43,165 bases of DNA from Candidatus Omnitrophota bacterium (GTDB lineage: Bacteria > Omnitrophota > Gorgyraeia > Duberdicusellales > 4484-171), in assembly GCA_018826075.1 (NCBI GenBank), contig JAHKAJ010000022.1, positions 1-43,165 of the forward strand, in the 5' to 3' direction. Below, one piece after another: positions 8,073 through 16,718 of this stretch. The notes under the pieces were generated by a model. The model was not told the origin of the DNA, did not search any database, and saw nothing but the letters and a program-made list of their open reading frames with translations. Position numbers and translations under genes: made by a program. Position 1 is the stretch's first letter, and every line of letters starts with the position of its first letter.

Positions 8073-9239
8073 ATGGCCCAAGACCCGGTTTGCGGCATGA
8101 CCGTTAACGAAAAGAAGAGCTTTTCGGCTGACCTTGATGGGAAAACTTATTTCTTTTGCAGCCAGCATTGTTTGGATAAATTCTGCAAAAAAAAGAATAT
8201 TTCAAAGGAGTCTTTAGCCTGCATCGTTCCTTCAAAGAGGCCTTTTTACGCCAACAAAACATTTATCATCTCAGGTGTTTTGGTCGGTTTAGTCGCCGTT
8301 TCGGGTTTTCTGCCGATTTTAGTTCCGTTTCGCAATACTTTACTAGCTTATTTTAAGACTATTTGGTGGGCAATCACTTTGGGCCTTTTTTTGGGCGGAA
8401 TAATCGAATACTATATACCCCGTGAATACATCTCTTTGATTTTGGCTCATCCCGGCAAGCGGACTATTTTCTATTCGGTTCTTCTGGGATTCTTAATGAG
8501 CATTTGTTCACACGGGATCCTGGCCCTTTCAATCCAGCTGCATAAAAAAGGCGCTTCCAACCCAAGTGTGGTAGCTTTTCTTTTGGCTTCGCCCTGGGCC
8601 AATATGGTTTTAACCATAATGCTTATCGGGTTTTTCGGCTTAAAGGCTTTTTATATTATTTTTTCGGCGATCGCCGTGGCTATAACTACTGGTTTGATCT
8701 TCCAATTTTTAGAGCGTAAAAAGATCATCGAGACTAATAAGTTTACGGCTTCAGTCGAAAAGGGTTTTTCGATCAAAGAAGATATCAAGAAAAGGTTTAA
8801 AACCTACCGGTTTTCTTTAAAAAATATTATTTTAGACCTTAAAGGGATATACCGGGGGACACTTTCCTTGGCTGATATGGTGCTTTGGTGGATTTTAATC
8901 GGAACCGGATTAGCCAGTTTAGCCGGGGCTTATATTCCCTCAACAGTGTTTAATAATTACATGGGGCCGACTCTTCTCGGCCTGCTAGTTACTTTGCTGG
9001 TGGCTACAGTAATCGAAGTTTGTTCCGAAGGTTCTGCTCCGATGGCTTTTGAGATCTTTCGTCAGACCGGTGCCCTTGGAAATAGTTTTGTTTTTCTTAT
9101 GGCCGGGGTAGTCACTGATTATACTGAGATCGGGCTTCTCTGGCATAATCTCGGCCGGCGGGTCGCCATTTGGATGGTATTAGTGTCGGTTCCCCAGGTA
9201 ATAATTTTAGGATTTATTGCTAATTTGATTTTTAAATAA
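8073..9239 (+). CDS. YHS-domain/permease fusion (ArsP_1/DUF318-like permease)
   Basis: N-terminal YHS DPVCGMTVNEKKSFSADLDGKTYFFCSQHCLDKF; about 330-aa polytopic permease with ICSHGILALSIQLHKKGASNPSVVAFLLASPWANMVLT. Confidence 0.82.
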   Translation: MAQDPVCGMTVNEKKSFSADLDGKTYFFCSQHCLDKFCKKKNISKESLACIVPSKRPFYANKTFIISGVLVGLVAVSGFLPILVPFRNTLLAYFKTIWWAITLGLFLGGIIEYYIPREYISLILAHPGKRTIFYSVLLGFLMSICSHGILALSIQLHKKGASNPSVVAFLLASPWANMVLTIMLIGFFGLKAFYIIFSAIAVAITTGLIFQFLERKKIIETNKFTASVEKGFSIKEDIKKRFKTYRFSLKNIILDLKGIYRGTLSLADMVLWWILIGTGLASLAGAYIPSTVFNNYMGPTLLGLLVTLLVATVIEVCSEGSAPMAFEIFRQTGALGNSFVFLMAGVVTDYTEIGLLWHNLGRRVAIWMVLVSVPQVIILGFIANLIFK

Positions 9240-9247
9240 GGAGATTT

Positions 9248-9778
9248 ATGGTAAAACTATCTTTGCGGTTTTTGGCAGTGGTTATAGCTATATTTTTGAT
9301 TATTGGATTTTCCCGGGTCGCCTTTTCTGAAACCATAACCGTTGCTTCAGCCGGAAGCGGCACCTACAAGAGTGCCAAGATCAGTGCGTCTTTAAACCAG
9401 GATTTATATTACGGTGGAAAAAACCGGATCAATTTTCAGGCCCAAGGGTTGGAGCCGAGCGATGTTTATACAGTTTGGCTGGTTAAACAGTCAGCAGCTG
9501 CGCCGATGACTGGTTTGGGAGATTTTCCTTATCTTTTAAAGGTCGATTCTTCCGGCCGGGCGGCTTATACTGCAGCAGTTGATGCTTACAAGCTGAATAA
9601 TTGGCAGGATATCAAAATTATGCTGCATAAAGATGGTGATCTTCAAAATTTGGACAAAGCCAATTTGGCAACCGTTTTTAATATCGATATCAATGAGTTT
9701 TTGTCGGGAAAAGTAAAAAGTTCCGGAGCCGGCAGTTTTAATATTATTCAAAGCGGATCAAACCAGGAACAAGAGTAA
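9248..9778 (+). CDS. Secreted hypothetical protein
   Basis: N-terminal signal LRFLAVVIAIFLIIGFSRVAFSE; beta-rich remainder, close downstream of the permease. Confidence 0.65.
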   Translation: MVKLSLRFLAVVIAIFLIIGFSRVAFSETITVASAGSGTYKSAKISASLNQDLYYGGKNRINFQAQGLEPSDVYTVWLVKQSAAAPMTGLGDFPYLLKVDSSGRAAYTAAVDAYKLNNWQDIKIMLHKDGDLQNLDKANLATVFNIDINEFLSGKVKSSGAGSFNIIQSGSNQEQE

Positions 9779-9808
9779 CGATATAAACAGCAAAGGAGGC
9801 AAACAGTT

Positions 9809-10948
9809 ATGGCAGAGACACCAATTCAAAAACTTGCTAATTTTGGCCAAAGTGCCTGGTTGGATAATATCAACCGTTCTTTGCTCGCCAGCGGCAGGTT
9901 AAGGGAAATGATCGCCAAGGGTTTGAGGGGTTTGACTTCTAACCCTACTATTTTCCAAAAAGCCATCGGCTCAAGCAGTACTTACGACCAGAATATTTTA
10001 AAACTTACCAAGTCCGGAAAGTCGGTTTTCGAGATTTACGATGAGTTAACCATTAAAGATATCCAGGATGCCGCAGATGAGTTCTCTTTAGTTTATAAAC
10101 AAACCAAGAGTTTAGATGGTTATGTGAGCCTTGAGGTCAGCCCTTTACTGGCTAATGAGGCTCACAAGACCTTGAATGAAGGTTTGCGGCTTTATAATAA
10201 GGTAAACCGGCCAAATCTGATGCTGAAAGTTCCGGCCACCCAGGAAGGGTTTACGGCCGTAGAAGAACTGGTCAGCCGGGGTTTAAACGTTAATGTAACC
10301 CTGATATTCTCTTTAGAACAGTATTTAGGAAGTTGCCGAGCCTATCTCAGAGGTTTAAAACGTTTTCTTAATGCCGGAGGAGATATCCAGAAAGTACATT
10401 CAGTGGCTAGCGTATTTGTCAGCCGGGTTGATACATTGGTAGATACAAGCTTAACTGAAATGATAACCGGTATTTCCGACCCGGAGAAAAAACAAAAATT
10501 AGAACAACTTAAAGGCAAAGCTGCTATTTCAAATTCAAGCCTGATCTATAAGAACTATCTTGATAATTTAGTTTCTAATGAATTTAAGAGCTTAAAGGAA
10601 AAAGGGGCTAATGTTCAAAGAGTGTTGTGGGCCTCAACCTCGACCAAAAATCCGGCTTACAGCGATATTAAATATGTCAGCGAGCTGATCGCCAAGAATT
10701 CAGTCAACACTATACCCGAAGAGACTTTTTTGGCTTTTCTTGACCATGGCCGGGTCAAGGAAGCCTTGACTTCCGATATCTCCAAGGCCCAAGAGGTCAT
10801 CAAGGATTTAAGAGGTTCCGGGATTGATCTAAATAAAGTTTGCGCGCAGCTGCTCAAAGACGGGCTGGCCGCTTTTGAGAAGTCGTTTGCGTCTCTTTTA
10901 TCTGCCCTGGAGGCTAAACAGAAGATGTTGTGTTCGGCAGCTCATTAA
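9809..10948 (+). CDS. tal: Transaldolase
   Basis: GQSAWLDNINRSLL..GLRGLTSNPTIFQKAI..LMLKVPATQEGF..NVNVTLIFSLEQY..SVASVFVSRVDTLVD..VLWASTSTKNPAYSD. Confidence 0.95.
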   Translation: MAETPIQKLANFGQSAWLDNINRSLLASGRLREMIAKGLRGLTSNPTIFQKAIGSSSTYDQNILKLTKSGKSVFEIYDELTIKDIQDAADEFSLVYKQTKSLDGYVSLEVSPLLANEAHKTLNEGLRLYNKVNRPNLMLKVPATQEGFTAVEELVSRGLNVNVTLIFSLEQYLGSCRAYLRGLKRFLNAGGDIQKVHSVASVFVSRVDTLVDTSLTEMITGISDPEKKQKLEQLKGKAAISNSSLIYKNYLDNLVSNEFKSLKEKGANVQRVLWASTSTKNPAYSDIKYVSELIAKNSVNTIPEETFLAFLDHGRVKEALTSDISKAQEVIKDLRGSGIDLNKVCAQLLKDGLAAFEKSFASLLSALEAKQKMLCSAAH

Positions 10949-10950
10949 TC

Positions 10951-10978
10951 TTTACAGTCAATACTTATATGGTAAAAT
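10951..10978 (+). promoter_or_regulatory. Sigma70-like promoter upstream of rubredoxin
   Basis: TTTACA (10951-10956), N16, TAAAAT (10973-10978). Confidence 0.5.
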
Positions 10979-10987
10979 CAATTAAAG

Positions 10988-11146
10988 ATGGATAAGTATA
11001 TTTGTACCGTATGTAACTATATTTATGACCCTGAAATCGGTGATCCCGGTTCAGGAATCCAGCCGGGCCTGCCTTTCCAGCAGCTTCCTGATTCCTGGGT
11101 TTGTCCTGATTGCGGGGTAGGTAAGGACCAGTTTAAAAAACTTTAA
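10988..11146 (+). CDS. Rubredoxin (52 aa, not in ORF track)
   Basis: Manual translation [52 protein letters not shown]; two CxxC knuckles. Confidence 0.96.
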   Translation: MDKYICTVCNYIYDPEIGDPGSGIQPGLPFQQLPDSWVCPDCGVGKDQFKKL

Positions 11147-11177
11147 TTTCGCTGGCTATCAGTCAAAAGGGGATAAG

Positions 11178-12359
11178 ATGATTAAAATCGGAGAAAATGT
11201 TTATTGGGTCGGGTATATTGATTGGAATTTACGCAGTTTCCACGGCTATTCAACTCCTTACGGCACTACTTACAATGCTTACCTTATTTTAGATGATAAG
11301 CCTACACTGATCGATACTGTTAAAGGTTATGGTTCTGGCGATATGCTGCGCCGGATCTCTGAAATAATACATCCTTCAAAGATCCAGTATATTGTTTCCA
11401 ACCATGCTGAAATGGATCATTCCGGAGCGATTGATCAATTACTTGATTTTTGTCCTCAGGCTGAAGTGGTTTGTTCCCCTAAAGGAAAAGAAGGTTTATT
11501 GAAGCATTTTAAGAAAAACTGGAAGTTTAAAGTTGTTGATTCCGGCGAGACTCTTTCGATCGGAAAACGCAACTTGCAGTTTCATCTGACTCCGATGGTT
11601 CATTGGCCGGATTCGATGATAACCTACCTTAAAGAACAGAAGATCTTGTTTTCCAATGATTCTTTCGGCCAGCATTATGCAACTCCCGAAAGATTTGTCG
11701 ATGAAGTCGGCGGTGATATAATTTTTCGGGAAGCGGCTAAATACTATGCCAACATTGTCATGCCTTACAGCTCCCAGGTGATCAAGGCTTTAGAGGGCTT
11801 GCAGTCTTTGAATATGGAGTTTATCTGCCCTTCCCATGGTTTGATTTGGCGTAAAACCCCCAATATTGAAACGATTATTGACCTTTACGATAAATGGGCT
11901 AATAGCCGTCTTTCCGAGCAGGCAGTAATCGTTTATGACAGCATGTGGCATTCTACCGAAAAAATAGCCCTTCGGATCTACGAACTTTTAGATAAAGAAA
12001 ACATTTCGGTTAAACTTTTGAATTTACAGTTTAATCATATTTCTGATGTCGCTGCTGACCTTCTTTCGGCTAAAGCGATTATCGTCGGCAGCCCGGTCCT
12101 TAATAACGGGATGCTCCCCTCGATAGCGTCCTTTTTATCCTATCTTAAAGGGTTAAAGCCGAAAAACCGCTTTGGTTTTACTTTTGGTTCTTATGGCTGG
12201 TCTAAGCCCAGCTTTAAGGAGTTGGAGGAGGCTTTGAAGCTGGCCGGGGTGGAATTGATTTGCGAAGGCAGCTATTTCCAATACATACCCGATGAAAAAG
12301 ATCTGGCTTCTCTTTCGGCGCTAGCCGGAAAAATAAAGACTAAACTGAGAGAGGAATGA
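11178..12359 (+). CDS. Flavodiiron protein / rubredoxin:oxygen oxidoreductase
   Basis: Diiron motif SNHAEMDHSGAI; HLTPMVHWPDSMITY; FSNDSFGQHYA; C-terminal flavodoxin domain VIVYDSMWHSTEKIA. Confidence 0.95.
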   Translation: MIKIGENVYWVGYIDWNLRSFHGYSTPYGTTYNAYLILDDKPTLIDTVKGYGSGDMLRRISEIIHPSKIQYIVSNHAEMDHSGAIDQLLDFCPQAEVVCSPKGKEGLLKHFKKNWKFKVVDSGETLSIGKRNLQFHLTPMVHWPDSMITYLKEQKILFSNDSFGQHYATPERFVDEVGGDIIFREAAKYYANIVMPYSSQVIKALEGLQSLNMEFICPSHGLIWRKTPNIETIIDLYDKWANSRLSEQAVIVYDSMWHSTEKIALRIYELLDKENISVKLLNLQFNHISDVAADLLSAKAIIVGSPVLNNGMLPSIASFLSYLKGLKPKNRFGFTFGSYGWSKPSFKELEEALKLAGVELICEGSYFQYIPDEKDLASLSALAGKIKTKLREE

Positions 12360-12853
12360 CCATGCTTGAAAAATACAACCCGGGAGAAATCCTAAAAATA
12401 GCCGTGGAGGTCGAAAAAAACGGAAAAGAGCTTTATGCCCTTTTAGAAGTTAAAAGCCGCGACCCCCAGGCTGGTTTGCTCTGGGCTTACTTAAAACAAC
12501 AGGAAGAGGTTCATCAGCAGACCTTTCAGGAAATGCTTTCCAACCAGAAAGATTACCTGGTGGTTGAGTTTTCTACCGGTGAACACGAGCCCTACCTCAA
12601 AGCTATTGCTTCCGAATATATTTTTACTCAGGACCTGATCAAAGAACATATTGGCCAGGAATTTAAAAGCGACAGTGAAGCAATCGATTTCGGAATCTCA
12701 GTTGAAAAAATATCCATTCTTACTTATTCAGCTTTGAGGGAGTATATAAATAAAAACAAACAGCCAGTTTTAGATAAGGTTATTGACGAAGAAAAAAACC
12801 ATCTGGCTAAGTTAAAAAGTTTAAAGCGTACTATCGACCATACCGGAATCTAA
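12356..12853 (+). CDS. Ferritin-like / rubrerythrin-family protein (copy 1)
   Basis: ILKIAVEVEKNGKELYALL, QQEEVHQQTF, FGISVEKISILTYSAL, VIDEEKNHLAKL; 4-nt overlap with upstream gene. Confidence 0.85.
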   Translation: MTMLEKYNPGEILKIAVEVEKNGKELYALLEVKSRDPQAGLLWAYLKQQEEVHQQTFQEMLSNQKDYLVVEFSTGEHEPYLKAIASEYIFTQDLIKEHIGQEFKSDSEAIDFGISVEKISILTYSALREYINKNKQPVLDKVIDEEKNHLAKLKSLKRTIDHTGI

Positions 12854-12865
12854 TCAAAGGTATCG

Positions 12866-13357
12866 ATGACTGAGCATTTTAACCCCCAGAAAGTTTTAGA
12901 GATCGCCTTAAAAGTTAAAGAAAGTTCTCAGAAATTATACCAGGCTTTAAGCTCAAAGACAGCCGACAGCCAGCTAAAGAACCTTTGGGATCATTTGGGC
13001 CAGGATAGCGAATTTCATAGCAAGGTGTTTAAAGAAATGTGCCAGGACATCGAGAGCTATGTGGTCTATGAGCTTAGCGCCGGAGAATATGACCCTTATT
13101 TAAGTGAAATAACCCCCGGGTTTCGTTATACCCAGGAAGCAATCGGCAAAAAAATTAAGGAGTTGTTCGTTACCGACCTGGAGGCAGTTGAGTTCGCAAT
13201 TTATGTGGTTATAGAATTGATTTTAGTTTATTCGGCTTTAAAAAACTGTATTGTTCCGGAAAAACTCGATATTTTCAATAAGATCATCGGTGACGAAAAG
13301 AAGCATCTCACCAAGCTTAATCTTGCCAAAAGAAATTTAATGGCTAAACCCAGTTAA
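12866..13357 (+). CDS. Ferritin-like paralogue (copy 2), ligand-poor
   Basis: Alignable with copy 1 over full length (EHFNPQKVLEIALKVKESSQKLYQAL .. IIGDEKKHLTKLNLAKR) but with most Glu ligands substituted. Confidence 0.8.
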   Translation: MTEHFNPQKVLEIALKVKESSQKLYQALSSKTADSQLKNLWDHLGQDSEFHSKVFKEMCQDIESYVVYELSAGEYDPYLSEITPGFRYTQEAIGKKIKELFVTDLEAVEFAIYVVIELILVYSALKNCIVPEKLDIFNKIIGDEKKHLTKLNLAKRNLMAKPS

Positions 13358-13367
13358 GGAGGTGGTT

Positions 13368-13598
13368 ATGAATGTAAAAGTATACTCCACCCAGACCTGT
13401 CCTTATTGCCACAGGGTGAAAGATTACCTTAAATCCAAAAATATCCCTTATCAAGATTTTGATGTAGGAACTGATTCTGCTGCTCGGGAGGAAATGGTCA
13501 AACTTTCCGGCCAGATGGGTGTCCCGGTAGTCACCATTGACGGCAATCTGGTGATCGGTTTCGATAAAGAAAAGATCGATTCCTTCCTCGGATTATAG
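13368..13598 (+). CDS. Glutaredoxin / NrdH-like protein
   Basis: MNVKVYSTQTCPYCHRVKDYLKSKNIPYQDFDVG..GVPVVTIDGNLVIGFDKEKI; SD aaggagg. Confidence 0.92.
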   Translation: MNVKVYSTQTCPYCHRVKDYLKSKNIPYQDFDVGTDSAAREEMVKLSGQMGVPVVTIDGNLVIGFDKEKIDSFLGL

Positions 13599-13617
13599 TC
13601 TAAAACAAGCGGTTATA

Positions 13618-14526
13618 ATGGAGAAAATCTACGATCTGCTGATTTTGGGTGCCGGTCCGGCCGGGATAACCGCTTCAGTCTATGCGGTAAGAAAACAACT
13701 CGATTTTTTGGTGATCAGCAAAGACATCGGCGGCCAGACAGCCTGGAGCGGCGATGTCGAAAATTATACCGGTTATCAGTTTATCAGCGGCCCGGAATTG
13801 ACTTCAAAATTTCAACAGCACATGGAATCATTCGGCACTAAGGTGATCATGCCCGAAGAGGTAAAAGGATTAAAAGCACAAGACAAGCAGATAAAGGTAG
13901 TCACTGATAAGTCTGAGTATATTTCCAAAACCCTGATCGTGGCTACCGGAAAAAGCCCCCGGGCTTTAGGCGTTGACGGCGAGAAGGAATTTAAAAATAA
14001 AGGCCTCACTTATTGTGCTACCTGTGACGGCCCGTTGTTTAAAGGAAAACCGGTGGCCATAATCGGCGGGGGAAACTCCGGGCTTGATGCAGTCCTTCAG
14101 ATGATTAAGATTTCACCAAAAATCCATATAGTCAATACTGCTTCTCAACTTACCGGTGATCCGGTAATGATCGAAAAAGTAAAAAAATCAGCAGTAACCG
14201 AGATCCACAATCAAGCCCGGGTTACCAAGATCTACGGTGAAAAATTTGTTAAGGGCATAGAAATAAACCAGCAGGGTAAAACTTATAATTTAGAAGTTGA
14301 AGGAGTTTTTGTGGAGATCGGCCTTGAGCCTAACGCTGATTTTGCCTCTATTTTAACCAAAAACCAAAAAGGCGAAATCGAGGTCGATTGTTCTAATCAA
14401 ACTAACCTTGGGGGTGTTTTTGCTGCCGGAGATGTGACTAATGTCCCTGAGAAGCAGATCATTATTGCCTGCGGCGAGGGTTCAAAAGCCTGTCTTTCAG
14501 CCTTCAAGTATCTTTCCCGGAATTAA
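13618..14526 (+). CDS. trxB: Thioredoxin reductase
   Basis: ILGAGPAGITASVYAVRK; active site CATCDGP; GGGNSGLDAVLQM; GVFAAGDVTNVPEKQI. Confidence 0.94.
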   Translation: MEKIYDLLILGAGPAGITASVYAVRKQLDFLVISKDIGGQTAWSGDVENYTGYQFISGPELTSKFQQHMESFGTKVIMPEEVKGLKAQDKQIKVVTDKSEYISKTLIVATGKSPRALGVDGEKEFKNKGLTYCATCDGPLFKGKPVAIIGGGNSGLDAVLQMIKISPKIHIVNTASQLTGDPVMIEKVKKSAVTEIHNQARVTKIYGEKFVKGIEINQQGKTYNLEVEGVFVEIGLEPNADFASILTKNQKGEIEVDCSNQTNLGGVFAAGDVTNVPEKQIIIACGEGSKACLSAFKYLSRN

Positions 14527-14528
14527 CT

Positions 14529-14999
14529 ATGGATAAACTATCTAAATCGATTATCCAATTTCTCCAGCGTCAGGGTTTTGTGATTGTTTCTACTCTTGAT
14601 CCTGGAGGAAAGATCCATTGTTCAGCCAAGGGGATTGTCGGCGCAGACCAGAACAAGGTCTATTTGATTGATTTATACAAAGCCAGGACTTTCAATAATT
14701 TAACCAAAAACCCCACGGTGACTATCACCGCCGTAGATGAGCATGAGTTTATCGGTTTTGCCTTAAAGGGTATTGCCCGTATCGTTAACCGTGATGATTT
14801 TAAGGGCCAGGTTGTTCAGGACTGGGAAGAGAAGTTAATCAATCGGATATCTAAGAGGGTGATAAAAAACGTCAAACAGGATAAGGGTTCTTTGAAGCAT
14901 CCCGAAGCCGCCTTCCCCCAGCCAGAATACCTTATCGAAGTCGAAGTTCAAGAGGTAGTAGACTTGGCCCCACCGAATTTAAAAAGAGCAGCCATTTAA
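14529..14999 (+). CDS. Pyridoxamine 5'-phosphate oxidase-like FMN-binding protein
   Basis: FVIVSTLDPGGKIHCSAKGIVGADQNKVYLIDLYKARTFNNLTKNPTVTITAVD typical split-barrel pattern. Confidence 0.82.
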   Translation: MDKLSKSIIQFLQRQGFVIVSTLDPGGKIHCSAKGIVGADQNKVYLIDLYKARTFNNLTKNPTVTITAVDEHEFIGFALKGIARIVNRDDFKGQVVQDWEEKLINRISKRVIKNVKQDKGSLKHPEAAFPQPEYLIEVEVQEVVDLAPPNLKRAAI

Positions 15000-15125
15000 T
15001 TCGTTAATCTAAGGCCTATCTCATTCAAAAGGCAATATTCAATAATTTTTAAAAGAAAAGTTAATCGGGCTACCTGGATTAAAAACCTATCCTTAATTTT
15101 TCTACAATTTTTCCTCATAATCTGG

Positions 15126-15131
15126 TATAAT
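15126..15131 (+). promoter_or_regulatory. Extended -10 promoter upstream of ACP operon
   Basis: TGG-TATAAT (TGnTATAAT) 30 nt before GTG start; -35 weak. Confidence 0.5.
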
Positions 15132-15160
15132 TTCTTTTATACAAGCTAAGGAGGCCTTGA

Positions 15161-15412
15161 GTGGAACTCCCAGATTTAGAAAACCAAATAAGAGGTATTA
15201 TAGCCAGAGTTATTGAGCTTAACTCTGAAGAAATCTCAGCCGATGCTGATTTTATCAATGATTTAGGGGTTGATTCGTTGAAAGCAATTGAAATCACCGG
15301 AGCCATTGAAAAAGCCTTTAAAATCGTTGTCCCTGAAGAACAAATCCGCAATATCCGCAGTCTTAACCAAGCTGTGGTTTTAACTAAAGAATTGCTTAAG
15401 GCCAAAGGATAA
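15161..15412 (+). CDS. Acyl carrier protein
   Basis: FINDLGVDSLKAIEITGAIEKAFKIVVPEEQ (phosphopantetheine Ser in DSLK); GTG start with SD aaggagg. Confidence 0.92.
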   Translation: MELPDLENQIRGIIARVIELNSEEISADADFINDLGVDSLKAIEITGAIEKAFKIVVPEEQIRNIRSLNQAVVLTKELLKAKG

Positions 15413-15418
15413 GCCATA

Positions 15419-16717
15419 ATGCCAAGAAAAAGAGTCGTTATTACCGGCCTAGGCCCGATAGGCTCACCGGGCATAGGAAAAGCTGCTTTTTGGCAGGGTA
15501 TCCTTGATCAAAAGACCAATGTCCAAATAGAGAAATACACCGTTGATAATGAACCCTTGGCAGAATTCCACCTGCATAAAGTAGAAGGTTTTAACCTTAC
15601 TAAATTCGGTATTGACAAAGCATTATTAAACGAGATCAAAGAATGGAAAGAAGGCGAAGAGATACCCGATTTAAACTATCTCATCGCCGCAGTCAAATTA
15701 GCTTTAGATGACAGCGGTTTAGATTATGGCTCTGAAGATAACGGCATAAGTTTGGTCTTAGCCCATGAAAACATCGGCTTAATGCAGTTCGGCTTCAAAG
15801 TAAGCAATTTAGCTTACGAAATGCTGATTGATAAACAAAGTAAAGATGTTAACAAAAAAGCCTTCTTTACTAATCTTTATAAGAAATTCCTAAAATCCGG
15901 CTATGATGTCCAGACTTTTGCCGACTTATTCCATGTGGCCAAAGTCTTCAATATACACGATTACTCTTTATTCATCAACAATGCTTGTGCCTCGGGTTTG
16001 TATGCTTTTGAAGCCGCCAGCCAGATTATCAAGAATAACCAAGCCAAAGTCGTAGTTATTGCCGCTTCTGACTGCCCTGAAATATACAAGTATCTTTGGT
16101 TTAAGGAGCTGGGGATATATTCTCCTGACGGAATAATTAAGCCATTCTCAAAAGACGCAAACGGACTGGTTTTTGGTGAGGGAAGCGTAAGCATTGTCAT
16201 CGAAGATTTAGAAACTGCCCAAAAGCGCAATGCCCCAATCTATGCCGAATATCTGGGAGGCGGTTTTGACTTGGAAGGCTGGAAAATAACTGTTCCTCAA
16301 ATAGGCAGTAACTCTTACCAAAAAGCCATCCTAAAAGTTTTTAATCAGAGCAAGATTGAAAAAGAAGAAATCGACCTGCTTTGCCCTCATGGTGTGGGTT
16401 GTCAGGTAATTGATACTTACGAAGCTAAGGCCATAACTGATATCTTCGGCCCAAACCCCAAAAGCCCCCTGATTACCGCTTTTAAGCCCTATGTCGGCCA
16501 TAATTTAGGCGGCAGCGCTCTTTTAGAGGCTGCTATACTCCTGCTTTCCCTAAAAAATAATACTATCCTACCTACTTTGAATTGCCAAAACATTAACCCT
16601 AAACTTAACCTTCCACTGATTAAACAAAAAACCGAAACTAATCTCAAGACCGTAATGAAGATTTGCTGTGCTTTTGCCGGGTTTAATGGAGCGGCTATAT
16701 TCAAGAAGTTAGATTAA
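15419..16717 (+). CDS. Beta-ketoacyl-ACP synthase family protein
   Basis: Catalytic-type Cys NNACASGLYAFEAAS; His CPHGVGCQVIDTYEAKAI; His YVGHNLGGSALLEA. Confidence 0.9.
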   Translation: MPRKRVVITGLGPIGSPGIGKAAFWQGILDQKTNVQIEKYTVDNEPLAEFHLHKVEGFNLTKFGIDKALLNEIKEWKEGEEIPDLNYLIAAVKLALDDSGLDYGSEDNGISLVLAHENIGLMQFGFKVSNLAYEMLIDKQSKDVNKKAFFTNLYKKFLKSGYDVQTFADLFHVAKVFNIHDYSLFINNACASGLYAFEAASQIIKNNQAKVVVIAASDCPEIYKYLWFKELGIYSPDGIIKPFSKDANGLVFGEGSVSIVIEDLETAQKRNAPIYAEYLGGGFDLEGWKITVPQIGSNSYQKAILKVFNQSKIEKEEIDLLCPHGVGCQVIDTYEAKAITDIFGPNPKSPLITAFKPYVGHNLGGSALLEAAILLLSLKNNTILPTLNCQNINPKLNLPLIKQKTETNLKTVMKICCAFAGFNGAAIFKKLD

Positions 16718-16718
16718 C

